Of a DNA stretch of 64,000 bases, positions 18,297 to 25,375 are shown piece after piece. The translations under genes and the position numbers were made by a program. The stretch is from an uncultured Flavobacteriales bacterium (lineage in GTDB: Bacteria > Bacteroidota > Bacteroidia > Flavobacteriales_E > Vicingaceae): contig CAJXMH010000008.1 of assembly GCA_913056345.1 (NCBI GenBank), positions 42,349-106,348 of the forward strand, written 5' to 3'. Within the stretch, counting starts at the first letter, position 1; each line of letters opens with the position of its first letter. The notes under the pieces were generated by a model. It had not been told where the DNA came from, searched no databases, and was given only the letters and a program-made list of their open reading frames with translations.

Positions 18297-19039
18297 ATTT
18301 CGGTTCATCAAATCCTTTATCTAGTCTACCAGAAGTAGTTAAAAACCTCTTGATCATCAATGTTTTGATGCTTTTAGCTACTTACGTTGCGCTGCAAGCT
18401 CGGATAGACATTACAGATTGGCTGGGCTTGCACCATTGGCGAAGCGAGCTGTTTATGCCACACCAGCTGATTACCTACATGTTTTTACACGGTGGTATTA
18501 CACACTTGTTTTTCAATATGTTCGCCCTATGGATGTTTGGCCGAGTACTGGAACAGGTTTTCGGCCCTAAGCGGTTTTTGATTTACTACATGGTCACAGG
18601 AATTGGAGCCGGTGTTATTCAACTGATCACTACTGAATTGAGGCTTCAATCGTTACTTGGTGATCTTACACCCCAAGACTTTGAATTGATCATGCGCGAA
18701 GGCTTGGAAATCCTGCAAGCCGGTAAGAATTATGTAGACCCCACAGCAAGAGAAATCAATGCATTGATCAATCGCTCAACAGTGGGAGCATCGGGGGCTG
18801 TTTTTGGAATTTTATTAGCGTTCGGAATGCTATTCCCAAACGTTCAATTAATGCTGCTAATCCCTCCAATTCCGATCAAGGCAAAGTATTTTGTGATTAT
18901 TTACGGAGCTCTTGAATTATACCTTGGAATATCAAATAACCCGGCTGACAATGTGGCTCATTTTGCACATTTGGGAGGAATGTTGTTTGGTTACTTTATG
19001 ATTAAGTGGTGGAAATATAATAGGACAAATACACATTAA
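18293..19039 (+). CDS. Rhomboid family intramembrane serine protease
   Basis: A 248-residue polytopic inner-membrane protein with the rhomboid catalytic dyad: Ser167 in VGASGAVFG and His226 in HFAHLGG. A HGGITHLFFNMFALW segment (loop 1 and helix 2) precedes them. A loop of about 45 residues between the second and third core helices (LRLQSLLGDLTPQDFE and onwards) is longer than in minimal bacterial rhomboids. Rhomboids cut membrane proteins within or next to the bilayer; substrates here are unknown. It is coupled to mutL by a 4-base overlap and followed after one base by a second rhomboid gene. Confidence 0.93.
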   Translation: MNFGSSNPLSSLPEVVKNLLIINVLMLLATYVALQARIDITDWLGLHHWRSELFMPHQLITYMFLHGGITHLFFNMFALWMFGRVLEQVFGPKRFLIYYMVTGIGAGVIQLITTELRLQSLLGDLTPQDFELIMREGLEILQAGKNYVDPTAREINALINRSTVGASGAVFGILLAFGMLFPNVQLMLLIPPIPIKAKYFVIIYGALELYLGISNNPADNVAHFAHLGGMLFGYFMIKWWKYNRTNTH

Positions 19040-19040
19040 C

Positions 19041-19940
19041 ATGTTCGGGAATACTCAAAATAAATTCGACCTTAACTTCAGTAACAACAGTATGTTAGTG
19101 AAGCTGATTTATGCTAATCTTATCGTTTTCCTAGCGATTAAAGTATTGGTTCTCCCCTTCTGGTTAATGAACATACAACTTTCAGCTGATCAATTTGCAC
19201 TTAATTGGTTGGCAGTTCCATCTGACCTTTTTAAACTTATTAGCCGTCCTTGGACTGTATTTTCTTATATGTTCTTGCATTTGGGCTTTTTTCATTTGCT
19301 TATGAACATGTTATGGCTCTATTTTTTAGGTCAATTGTTTGTGGAGTTTCTGGGTGAAAAAAAACTATGGACAGTATACATCTCAGGGGGTTTAGCGGGT
19401 GCAGCATTATACATTCTGTTTTATAATGTTTTTCCTGTTTTTGAGACCTCGGTAGGTGTTTCTAAAGCTTTGGGTGCTTCTGCTTCTGTTATGGCAGTGG
19501 TAGTTGCAGTGGCCACCTACGTGCCAAATTTTAGCATCAGGCTACTATTACTAGGCAATGTAAAATTGAAATACATTGCGCTTTTTGCATTTGTACTGGA
19601 TGTGATTAATATTTCCAATTCAAACTCAGGTGGACACATTGCACACATAGGAGGAGCTGCACTAGGGTTTTTCTTTGCAAGACGATGGAAACAAGGACAA
19701 GACATTACCAATTGGGTCTCAACTGCTACAGCTTTTATACAAGCCATTTTTAAACAGCAACCAAAAGTGAAGCTAAAGCATAAAGCCAACGGGAACAGTA
19801 AAAGACAGCAACAAAATCACAGAAACAAAGATGAGCAGTCGAGGGTTGATGAAATCTTAGATAAGATCTCTCAGTCTGGTTACGATAGTTTAAGCAAAGA
19901 GGAAAAAGATTTTCTTTTCAGAGCTAGTAAAAACAGCTAA
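19041..19940 (+). CDS. Rhomboid family intramembrane protease with cytoplasmic tail
   Basis: The 299-residue rhomboid has six or so core helices, LGFFHLLMNMLWLYF as loop 1/helix 2, Ser147 in the slightly unusual LGASASV (Ala instead of Gly after the Ser) and His202 in HIAHIGG. Residues about 235-299 form a charged cytoplasmic tail with a Lys/Arg/Gln-rich stretch and a short helical end (DEILDKISQSGYDSLSKEE), a motif seen at the C-terminus of many Bacteroidetes rhomboids. It starts one base after the previous gene and its end overlaps the convergent third rhomboid gene by 4 bases. Confidence 0.92.
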   Translation: MFGNTQNKFDLNFSNNSMLVKLIYANLIVFLAIKVLVLPFWLMNIQLSADQFALNWLAVPSDLFKLISRPWTVFSYMFLHLGFFHLLMNMLWLYFLGQLFVEFLGEKKLWTVYISGGLAGAALYILFYNVFPVFETSVGVSKALGASASVMAVVVAVATYVPNFSIRLLLLGNVKLKYIALFAFVLDVINISNSNSGGHIAHIGGAALGFFFARRWKQGQDITNWVSTATAFIQAIFKQQPKVKLKHKANGNSKRQQQNHRNKDEQSRVDEILDKISQSGYDSLSKEEKDFLFRASKNS

Positions 19941-20638
19941 TCTGTATCGTCTTTATTCTTTGGTATGTAGTGGTATTCATAATTAATTTGAGGACTTTGC
20001 TGGTTTCCTAACTCAAGCTGTTGATCCTCTTTCTGTTCCTCCTCTTCTTCTTCATTCCATTCGTACACTTTCCGCTGTGGGCCTTGTTTTCTATAATAAA
20101 CCGCCAACACAATTCCCACTAGCAGTCCCCAAAAGTGTCCTTCCCATGACATTTTTTGATCCCAAGGTAAAATGCCCCATATAAGACTTCCATATAAAAA
20201 AGCTACTAAAAAGGATATAGCAATCAAGGAGTTTGAACGACGCAAAAATCCGCTGACAAAAAGAAAACCAAATAGGGAATAAACTAGGCCACTTGCCCCA
20301 ATATGATAATTATGTCGTGCAGAAATCCAGGTATACAGTCCGGCAAGCAACCAAGACCATAAAACAATTCTTATGGCTAAGCTTTTGTAGAAATAAAAAA
20401 GTGTCCATCCCAACGCTAAGAGGGCGATAGCATTATTGAAAAGGTGATTAAAATCTCCGTGAATTAAAGGCGAGAACAGGACGCCCCGAAGGCCTGTCAT
20501 TTCCCTTGGTAAAATACCCCACTTGCCCAAGCTCAAATCAAAATGCCATTCAAAAAGCTTTATTAGCGCTATGAATAGCACAAACAAAAAAGGGGGTGTA
20601 AAGGCTAGAAATAGCCTTTTCTTCTCAGCTTTTTGCAT
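19937..20638 (-). CDS. Rhomboid family intramembrane protease
   Basis: The 233-residue third rhomboid is on the opposite strand. It has HGDFNHLFNNAIALL, Ser116 in HIGASGLVYS and His168 in WEGHFWGLLVG. The layout resembles the Bacteroidetes group of short rhomboids with a WEGHxxG sixth helix. The C-terminal tail (about 190-233) is very acidic and Gln-rich. The gene converges on the second rhomboid with overlapping stops; no terminator hairpin separates them. Confidence 0.9.
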   Translation of the reverse strand: MQKAEKKRLFLAFTPPFLFVLFIALIKLFEWHFDLSLGKWGILPREMTGLRGVLFSPLIHGDFNHLFNNAIALLALGWTLFYFYKSLAIRIVLWSWLLAGLYTWISARHNYHIGASGLVYSLFGFLFVSGFLRRSNSLIAISFLVAFLYGSLIWGILPWDQKMSWEGHFWGLLVGIVLAVYYRKQGPQRKVYEWNEEEEEEQKEDQQLELGNQQSPQINYEYHYIPKNKDDTD

Positions 20639-20733
20639 TTATTCTCAATTTAAACAGGTATAGCAAGAAGTAATCCATTGTCAAAAAGTCACTCAACAAG
20701 CGGAGCTAGACAGAATGATTATTCAAACTAATA

Positions 20734-21492
20734 CTAAAAACCACGCTGCTTTTTGATGTTTTCATAGGCAAGTTGAACTTGTCTGAACTTCTCCTCAGCT
20801 TGTTTCCTAACATCAGCTCCCAAATGATTTACCTTGTCGGGATGGTACTTTTTAGCCATTTTACGATAGGCTTTTTTCAATTCATCGTTGGAAGCATCAG
20901 GGGTTACTTCAAGAATTTTATAATCGGCACCAGTATTTTTCACAAACATGGCTTTGATCGATTCAAAGTCTGCATTGTTAATCCCTAAAAATCCTGCTAT
21001 GCGGTGAATTAAATTCAACTCGGAATCGCTGATCTGATCGTCCGCTTCCGCAATTCCAAATAAATAATGAAGCAATTGCAATCGACTATGGTATTGCATT
21101 TGATAACGAATCTCATGTGAGATTTGTCTGATATCTAATGGCTTTTCCAATAGGTCCTTCAAAGCTCGGAGCTGTTGCTTGGTTTTCGCTTCTCCAAACT
21201 GCCTTATGTAAAACTGTTTTACATAGTTAAGTTCTGATTTTAACACCTTACCATCTGCTTTCATTACAGCAGCAGTCAGCACTAACAAACTTGCCGCAAA
21301 ATCTCCGCTAGAACTTCTTCTGTAGGCCTCCTCTCCTCTGTAAGTTGACCCCGAAGCCGTAAAACGCTCATCCCATTCAACCGAATTTCTATTGTCTAGC
21401 ATGGCGCCAATGAAGAAACCAATCATAGCGCCAAAAAAACCAAAAGCGCCAAAACCGATCATAGCGCCAATCCACTTTCCCCAACCTCTCAT
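20734..21492 (-). CDS. TerB-like and DnaJ-domain co-chaperone (DjlA-like)
   Basis: A 252-residue protein with a Gly-rich hydrophobic N-terminal anchor (about 5-32, GxxxG-like repeats), a TerB-like helical domain (about 65-170) and a C-terminal J domain (about 187-250) carrying the essential HPD triad in [10 protein letters not shown]. This domain order is that of DjlA, a membrane-anchored co-chaperone that stimulates DnaK. A -7-like element lies 20 bases before the ATG. Function in this organism is inferred from architecture. Confidence 0.9.
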   Translation of the reverse strand: MRGWGKWIGAMIGFGAFGFFGAMIGFFIGAMLDNRNSVEWDERFTASGSTYRGEEAYRRSSSGDFAASLLVLTAAVMKADGKVLKSELNYVKQFYIRQFGEAKTKQQLRALKDLLEKPLDIRQISHEIRYQMQYHSRLQLLHYLFGIAEADDQISDSELNLIHRIAGFLGINNADFESIKAMFVKNTGADYKILEVTPDASNDELKKAYRKMAKKYHPDKVNHLGADVRKQAEEKFRQVQLAYENIKKQRGF

Positions 21493-21511
21493 TTAATTCA
21501 CATTTAAAGTC

Positions 21512-21519
21512 TAAAATTA
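21512..21519 (-). promoter_or_regulatory. -7-like promoter element for the TerB-DnaJ gene
   Basis: On the minus strand TAATTTTA differs from TAnnTTTG only at the last base and lies about 20 bases before the ATG at 21492. No clear -33 element was seen. Confidence 0.35.
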
Positions 21520-21553
21520 GTGAAAGACTGCTGTTCAAGCATCCATGCGGCTC

Positions 21554-21584
21554 TTTTATTATAGAAGATTTCTTATTAATTTTG
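21554..21584 (+). promoter_or_regulatory. Bacteroidetes promoter for the 144-residue protein
   Basis: TTTT (21554-21557), 19 bases, then TAATTTTG (21577-21584) fit the -33 TTTG / -7 TAnnTTTG pattern with one mismatch. The element lies 21 bases before the TTG start at 21606, which supports that start. Confidence 0.5.
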
Positions 21585-21605
21585 CGAATTGACAAATAGC
21601 AAAGA

Positions 21606-22040
21606 TTGCTCGAACCATATACAATTATTCCTCCACCGATCGAAAGTGGTTCTACCTACTATTTCATTACAGATAGTGGAGTACACTACGAGGTTAGGTT
21701 TGGAAGAAAACAAAACAATATTTTAAATACATCTATTGTTTTTGGAGTAATTAATGAAGAGTATGAAGGCGAAGAGTATAGCTTGACCAATAAATTTGAG
21801 GTATACCGGGTAATGGCAACCATTGTTGAAATTTTACGTATGTATATGAGTATACATCCAAAAATCAACAGTTACGAATACACCGGAGAACCTACCGCCA
21901 AAGAGTTGGACAAAATTGGAAAGCAACGCTTATCGCTCTATAATCGTTATTTATCAAAGGTTTTTGACCCGATGCTTTGGGAAGTAGAGGAGCAAAAAAA
22001 TAAAACAATAGTGAAACGTATAAAAGATAACTTTGCATAA
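21606..22040 (+). CDS. Hypothetical protein, possibly DUF6169
   Basis: A 144-residue soluble protein with no signal peptide or membrane segment. It begins with a beta-rich half (YYFITDSGVHYEVRF, then SIVFGVI) and ends with a helical half (YRVMATIVEILRMYM and further). The pattern resembles the short Bacteroidetes family DUF6169, but I am not certain. The start is TTG at 21606: an in-frame stop lies three codons upstream and no ATG occurs before residue 60. It sits between the divergent DnaJ-domain gene and rpoD, 51 bases before rpoD. No function can be assigned. Confidence 0.6.
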   Translation: MLEPYTIIPPPIESGSTYYFITDSGVHYEVRFGRKQNNILNTSIVFGVINEEYEGEEYSLTNKFEVYRVMATIVEILRMYMSIHPKINSYEYTGEPTAKELDKIGKQRLSLYNRYLSKVFDPMLWEVEEQKNKTIVKRIKDNFA

Positions 22041-22091
22041 CAAAACGTCTTCTTATACGTTGATAAACACAAAATAAGCAGGAGAAAATAC

Positions 22092-22955
22092 ATGAGACAA
22101 CTAAAAATCAGTCAACAGATTACGAAAAGAGAAAGCAAGTCTTTAGAAAAGTACTTGCAGGATGTTTCGAAAGAAGAAATGATCACGGCTGAAGAAGAGG
22201 TTGAATTGGCCATTAAAATTCAAAGTGGAGATGAAAGAGCATTAAACCGTTTGGTTAGAGCTAACCTTCGTTTTGTGATTTCTGTGGCCAAGCAATACCA
22301 AAATACAGGCTTAACCTTGGAAGATCTTATTAATGAAGGCAACCTTGGATTAATTGAGGCTGCCAAACGTTACGACCACACCAAAGGGTTTAAGTTTATC
22401 TCTTATGCAGTGTGGTGGATTCGTCAAAGTATTCTAAAAGCAGCAGCTGACAATTCTAGGACGATTCGTTTACCTCACAACCGTTTAGGTGAAATTCAAA
22501 AAATTAGCAAAGCGTCTAATGAGTTCGAACAAAAGAACGAAAGAACACCAACCGCTGATGAATTGAGTGACCTGACAGAAATGGATGTGAGTAAAGTAGA
22601 AATGTCTTTGAAGATGTCTAAAAAGCAAGTTTCCATTGATGCTCCAATGAGCAACGATGATGATAACAACAGCTTAGTTAGCGTACTTGAAAACTCTGAC
22701 ACTCCTGACCCTACTGATAGCTTATTACAGGAATCCCTTTCTCAAGATCTAGAAAGAACGCTTTCTTACTTGAAAGGAATGGAGGCTGAAGTAATTCGCT
22801 TATTTTATGGTTTAGGTGGAACGAGTGAAATGACACTTGAAGAGATCGGCAACACTTTTGGTTTAACTCGTGAGAGAATCAGACAGATCAAAGAAAGAGG
22901 GTTGAGAAGATTGAGAAGAGTGTCTAATCAGACAAATCTTCAAACGTATCTATAA
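22092..22955 (+). CDS. rpoD: Primary RNA polymerase sigma factor
   Basis: A 287-residue sigma-70 factor of the short Bacteroidetes type. It lacks the long region 1.1 and opens directly with MRQLKISQQITKRESKSLEKY. Region 2 is complete (NLRFVISVAKQYQ, EDLINEGNLGLIEAAKRYD, FISYAVWWIRQSI for -10 recognition); region 3 follows, and region 4 has LEEIGNTFGLTRERIRQIKERGLRRLR for -35 binding. This factor is expected to read the TAnnTTTG promoters found in the window. A strong hairpin terminator follows the stop by 21 bases. An AGGAGA stretch before the ATG is unusual here, since few genes in this window show one. Confidence 0.96.
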   Translation: MRQLKISQQITKRESKSLEKYLQDVSKEEMITAEEEVELAIKIQSGDERALNRLVRANLRFVISVAKQYQNTGLTLEDLINEGNLGLIEAAKRYDHTKGFKFISYAVWWIRQSILKAAADNSRTIRLPHNRLGEIQKISKASNEFEQKNERTPTADELSDLTEMDVSKVEMSLKMSKKQVSIDAPMSNDDDNNSLVSVLENSDTPDPTDSLLQESLSQDLERTLSYLKGMEAEVIRLFYGLGGTSEMTLEEIGNTFGLTRERIRQIKERGLRRLRRVSNQTNLQTYL

Positions 22956-22976
22956 GCATACAAATTTTGAAAAGTC

Positions 22977-23009
22977 AAATCTCCTGCAGAAATGTAGGAG
23001 ATTTTTTTT
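22977..23009 (+). terminator. Intrinsic terminator after rpoD
   Basis: Perfect 9-bp stem AAATCTCCT / AGGAGATTT with a 10-base loop, running into eight T on the + strand. The minus strand side has no T run, so it serves rpoD only. Confidence 0.9.
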
Positions 23010-23012
23010 GCT

Positions 23013-23480
23013 TTAAGGCTTGGCAGGACAGCCTTCGTAGGTTAGGTTAAAAATAAAGTTATTGTTAGTGGCTCTGCTCACATCAGGGTAATTTTGGTGA
23101 TCAGGCTTATAAGCAGCACTTGTTCCAATATCTACCCCGATACCAATCAAACCAAATGAAAGAAAAGACAAGATAAAGTTACCTGTTCTAAAAGCGGGGT
23201 AGTAGTTTTTAACCTGAGGGTCGCATCCCTTTTGACGAAGTTCAATGTTTAAGGGCTGGTTTCTTGGAAATAAACGATCTGCTTTCCCAACTCCTAACTT
23301 TTCGCCATTGGTATAAATCTCAGCTTGAGGATTGTTATTCACGTAAATTGAACCTCTATATTTACTTCCGCCAAACATTACACCACAACTAGAGAAAAGC
23401 ATAGCTGATACAAGTACAGTAAGGATTATTTTTTTTTCATCTTCTTCCAAGATTTTTGACAAGAATAAGCAAAACATCAA
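23013..23480 (-). CDS. Small lipoprotein with ambiguous start
   Basis: The open frame gives up to 155 residues. The recognisable part starts with a lipoprotein signal (IILTVLVSAMLFSSCG), then a PEGA-like beta segment (SIYVNNNPQAEIYTNGEKLGVG), a hydrophobic GNFILSFLSFGLIGIGVDI membrane segment and an exposed C-terminus. The in-frame ATG at 23480 would put nine extra residues and an acidic LEEDE stretch before the signal peptide. A better ATG at 23440 is out of frame by one base: it is followed by nine A and then TAA. Ten A would give MKKK plus the signal peptide. The start is therefore either upstream, non-ATG, or reached by slippage at the A tract. It is the last gene of the lemA operon. Confidence 0.7.
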   Translation of the reverse strand: MMFCLFLSKILEEDEKKIILTVLVSAMLFSSCGVMFGGSKYRGSIYVNNNPQAEIYTNGEKLGVGKADRLFPRNQPLNIELRQKGCDPQVKNYYPAFRTGNFILSFLSFGLIGIGVDIGTSAAYKPDHQNYPDVSRATNNNFIFNLTYEGCPAKP

Positions 23481-23492
23481 GTGGGCGAACTA

Positions 23493-24305
23493 CTACCAAC
23501 TGCCTCCTGCTCCGCCGCCACCAAAACTACCGCCACCAAAACCGCCGAAGCCAGAACCACCACCAAATCCACCAAAACTGCCACCGCCTGAACGGAAGTT
23601 TTGATAATAACCGCTATGCCGGTTACTACTTGATCCCATTAGCATAAGCGCAGCCCATAAGCCAACATTGTTAACACTTGAATAGTGTCGAGCTCTTTTG
23701 AAGATATTAGCAAACATCAGCAGTGCAAACAACAGAATAAAAAAGAAAGGGAATAAGGGAATAGAATCTTTTGACTTGTTCTTCTTATAATCTTCAGCAG
23801 AGTATTCTCCGCCGCTAATGTCCATTATTACCTTAACTGCCTGCACAATACCTGCTTCGTAGTTATTCTGCTTAAAGTAGGGGATCATTTCATTTTCGAT
23901 CAAACGCTTAAGGGTGGCATCAGGTAGCACTCCTTCCATACCGTATCCTGTAGCAATGAAAACTTCTCCCTTAGAATTCTTGTATTTGGGTTTAAGCATT
24001 AAAACTACTCCAGAGTTGAACTCAGCTCCGCCTACACCCCACTTCTCTCCTAATTCATAAGTGTAGGTCATTTTATCGTATTCACAAAGATCTTTTGTGG
24101 TTACTACTGCAATTTGTATGCTCGTAGTATCATCAAAACTTATGAGTAATCGCTCCAACTGAGCTGCCACTTGAGGAGAAAGTACCTCAGCAAAGTCATT
24201 TACTAAACGAGGCGGATTAGAAGCATTTGGAATACATGATTCCTGCGCACTTATATCCCCGACAAAAAGGATGAAGGCTATGGCAAATAAGTAAAGTTTT
24301 TTCAT
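23493..24305 (-). CDS. Exported TPM-domain protein (YgcG family) with Gly-rich tail
   Basis: The 270-residue protein has a signal peptide (MKKLYLFAIAFILFVGDISAQ), a TPM domain (about 30-175, VNDFAEVLS, FDDTTSIQIAVVTTKDL, TGYGMEGVLPD), a membrane segment (about 195-215) and a Gly/Ser/Phe-rich tail ending GGAGGSW. This is the YgcG/TPM architecture known from many bacteria, thought to sit at the inner membrane; the domain is linked to photosystem II repair in plants (TLP18.3) but its bacterial role is unclear. The ATG at 24305, one base after the preceding stop, fits better than an ATG 30 bases upstream because it begins the signal peptide. Confidence 0.88.
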   Translation of the reverse strand: MKKLYLFAIAFILFVGDISAQESCIPNASNPPRLVNDFAEVLSPQVAAQLERLLISFDDTTSIQIAVVTTKDLCEYDKMTYTYELGEKWGVGGAEFNSGVVLMLKPKYKNSKGEVFIATGYGMEGVLPDATLKRLIENEMIPYFKQNNYEAGIVQAVKVIMDISGGEYSAEDYKKNKSKDSIPLFPFFFILLFALLMFANIFKRARHYSSVNNVGLWAALMLMGSSSNRHSGYYQNFRSGGGSFGGFGGGSGFGGFGGGSFGGGGAGGSW

Positions 24306-24306
24306 C

Positions 24307-24744
24307 CTAGTTTTTTCCAAAAGAGATTTCATCATTCAATTCGTTTTGATCATTCTCTTGATAAGGGAAATGCTCTTTTAATTGGTATCCTGCCATTTTT
24401 ATGGCTGTACAAATTCCATCAAGAAGCCTATCCGCTTTAAAGTCATTGGCCATTTGTTGACTAATCTCATCCCAAAAGTTGTCTTCTACTTTTTGGTTGA
24501 TTCCTACATCGGCTAAAATGGCAAAACGATGGTCTTTTAAAGCAAGGTAAAATAACACCCCATTGCGTGCTTCAGTCTTATGCATTTCCAATTGCTCAAA
24601 AAGGTAAGCTGCTCGGTCCATCACATCTTCTTTACAATGATTCTCAATGTGAATTCTTATTTCACCGGAGCTTGAGCTCTCAGCTTCTTTGATAGCTTCA
24701 AGTATCTGATCTTGCTCTTCCTGACTAAATGATTCCTTCGCCAT
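24307..24744 (-). CDS. TPM-domain protein
   Basis: The 145-residue protein is a single TPM domain without signal peptide. It shows SSSGEIRIHIENHC, the ARNGVLFYLALKDHRFAILAD core and a helical C-terminus. It pairs with the larger exported TPM protein directly downstream and LemA directly upstream (5 bases), an arrangement recurrent in Bacteroidetes. Function is not established. Confidence 0.88.
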   Translation of the reverse strand: MAKESFSQEEQDQILEAIKEAESSSSGEIRIHIENHCKEDVMDRAAYLFEQLEMHKTEARNGVLFYLALKDHRFAILADVGINQKVEDNFWDEISQQMANDFKADRLLDGICTAIKMAGYQLKEHFPYQENDQNELNDEISFGKN

Positions 24745-24749
24745 CCTAT

Positions 24750-25334
24750 TTATTCGTCAAAGTTTACTTCAGGCACTTCATCTGCTCCTTCATCTGCTTC
24801 AAAGTAACCTTTCTTCTCAAAATCAAACCAGCCCGCATAGATTACCCTTGGGAATTGCTTGATATAAGTATTGTATTCTCTTGTCACATCATTAAACTTC
24901 TTTCGCTCAACCGCAATCCTATTTTCCGTGCCCTCCAATTGAGCTTGAAGCTCTAAGAAGTTTTGATTCGCCTTTAAATTCGGGTAGCGTTCAACACTTA
25001 CGAGTAATCGGGAAAGTGCACCACTCAATTTGTTTTGAGCTTGCTGAAACTTGGCTATACTCTCAGGATTTAAATCATCTGCTTTAATGTTAATTGATGT
25101 TGCTTTGGAGCGTGCTTCGATCACATCTGTAAGCGTAGATTGCTCAAAGTCTGCATAACCTTTTACAGTGTTTACAAGGTTTGGAATTAGATCTGCCCTT
25201 CTCTGGTAAACATTTTCTACTTGTGCCCACTGACTTGCCACTGTCTCTTGTTTCTCAACCATGGTGTTGTAACCGCAAGAGCTAAGCATAGAAGAAGCAA
25301 TAATGGCAAGAATGATAAGTTTGATTGTTCTCAT
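24750..25334 (-). CDS. lemA: LemA family lipoprotein
   Basis: The 194-residue LemA protein begins with a lipoprotein signal (ASSMLSSCG, Cys20) and continues with the typical four-helix region: VASQWAQVENVYQRRADLIPNLV, YADFEQSTLTDVIEARSKA and NRIAVERKKFNDVTREYN. It closes with the conserved FPRVIYAGWFDFEKKGYFEA. LemA proteins are small membrane-associated proteins of unknown function, often encoded with TPM proteins as here. It is the first gene of the lemA-TPM-TPM-lipoprotein operon. Confidence 0.93.
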   Translation of the reverse strand: MRTIKLIILAIIASSMLSSCGYNTMVEKQETVASQWAQVENVYQRRADLIPNLVNTVKGYADFEQSTLTDVIEARSKATSINIKADDLNPESIAKFQQAQNKLSGALSRLLVSVERYPNLKANQNFLELQAQLEGTENRIAVERKKFNDVTREYNTYIKQFPRVIYAGWFDFEKKGYFEADEGADEVPEVNFDE

Positions 25335-25348
25335 AAATGATAGTTTGA

Positions 25349-25374
25349 AAAAAGGGGAGCAAGTCCCCTTTTTA
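25349..25374 (-). terminator. Intrinsic terminator after htpG
   Basis: Stem AAAAGGGG / CCCCTTTT with a 7-base loop, flanked by A and T runs on both sides, lies directly after the htpG stop and upstream of lemA. It separates the two same-strand operons. Confidence 0.88.
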
Positions 25375-25375
25375 T

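Noticed and set aside
23493..23600. Repetitive bases resembling a short tandem repeat array
   Set aside because: They encode the Gly/Ser/Phe tail of the TPM protein; units are irregular and no spacers of constant length exist, so neither CRISPR nor a minisatellite.
25349..25374. The htpG terminator as a leader hairpin of the lemA operon
   Set aside because: It lies upstream of lemA but directly after htpG with a T run on the htpG strand, so termination of htpG explains it.
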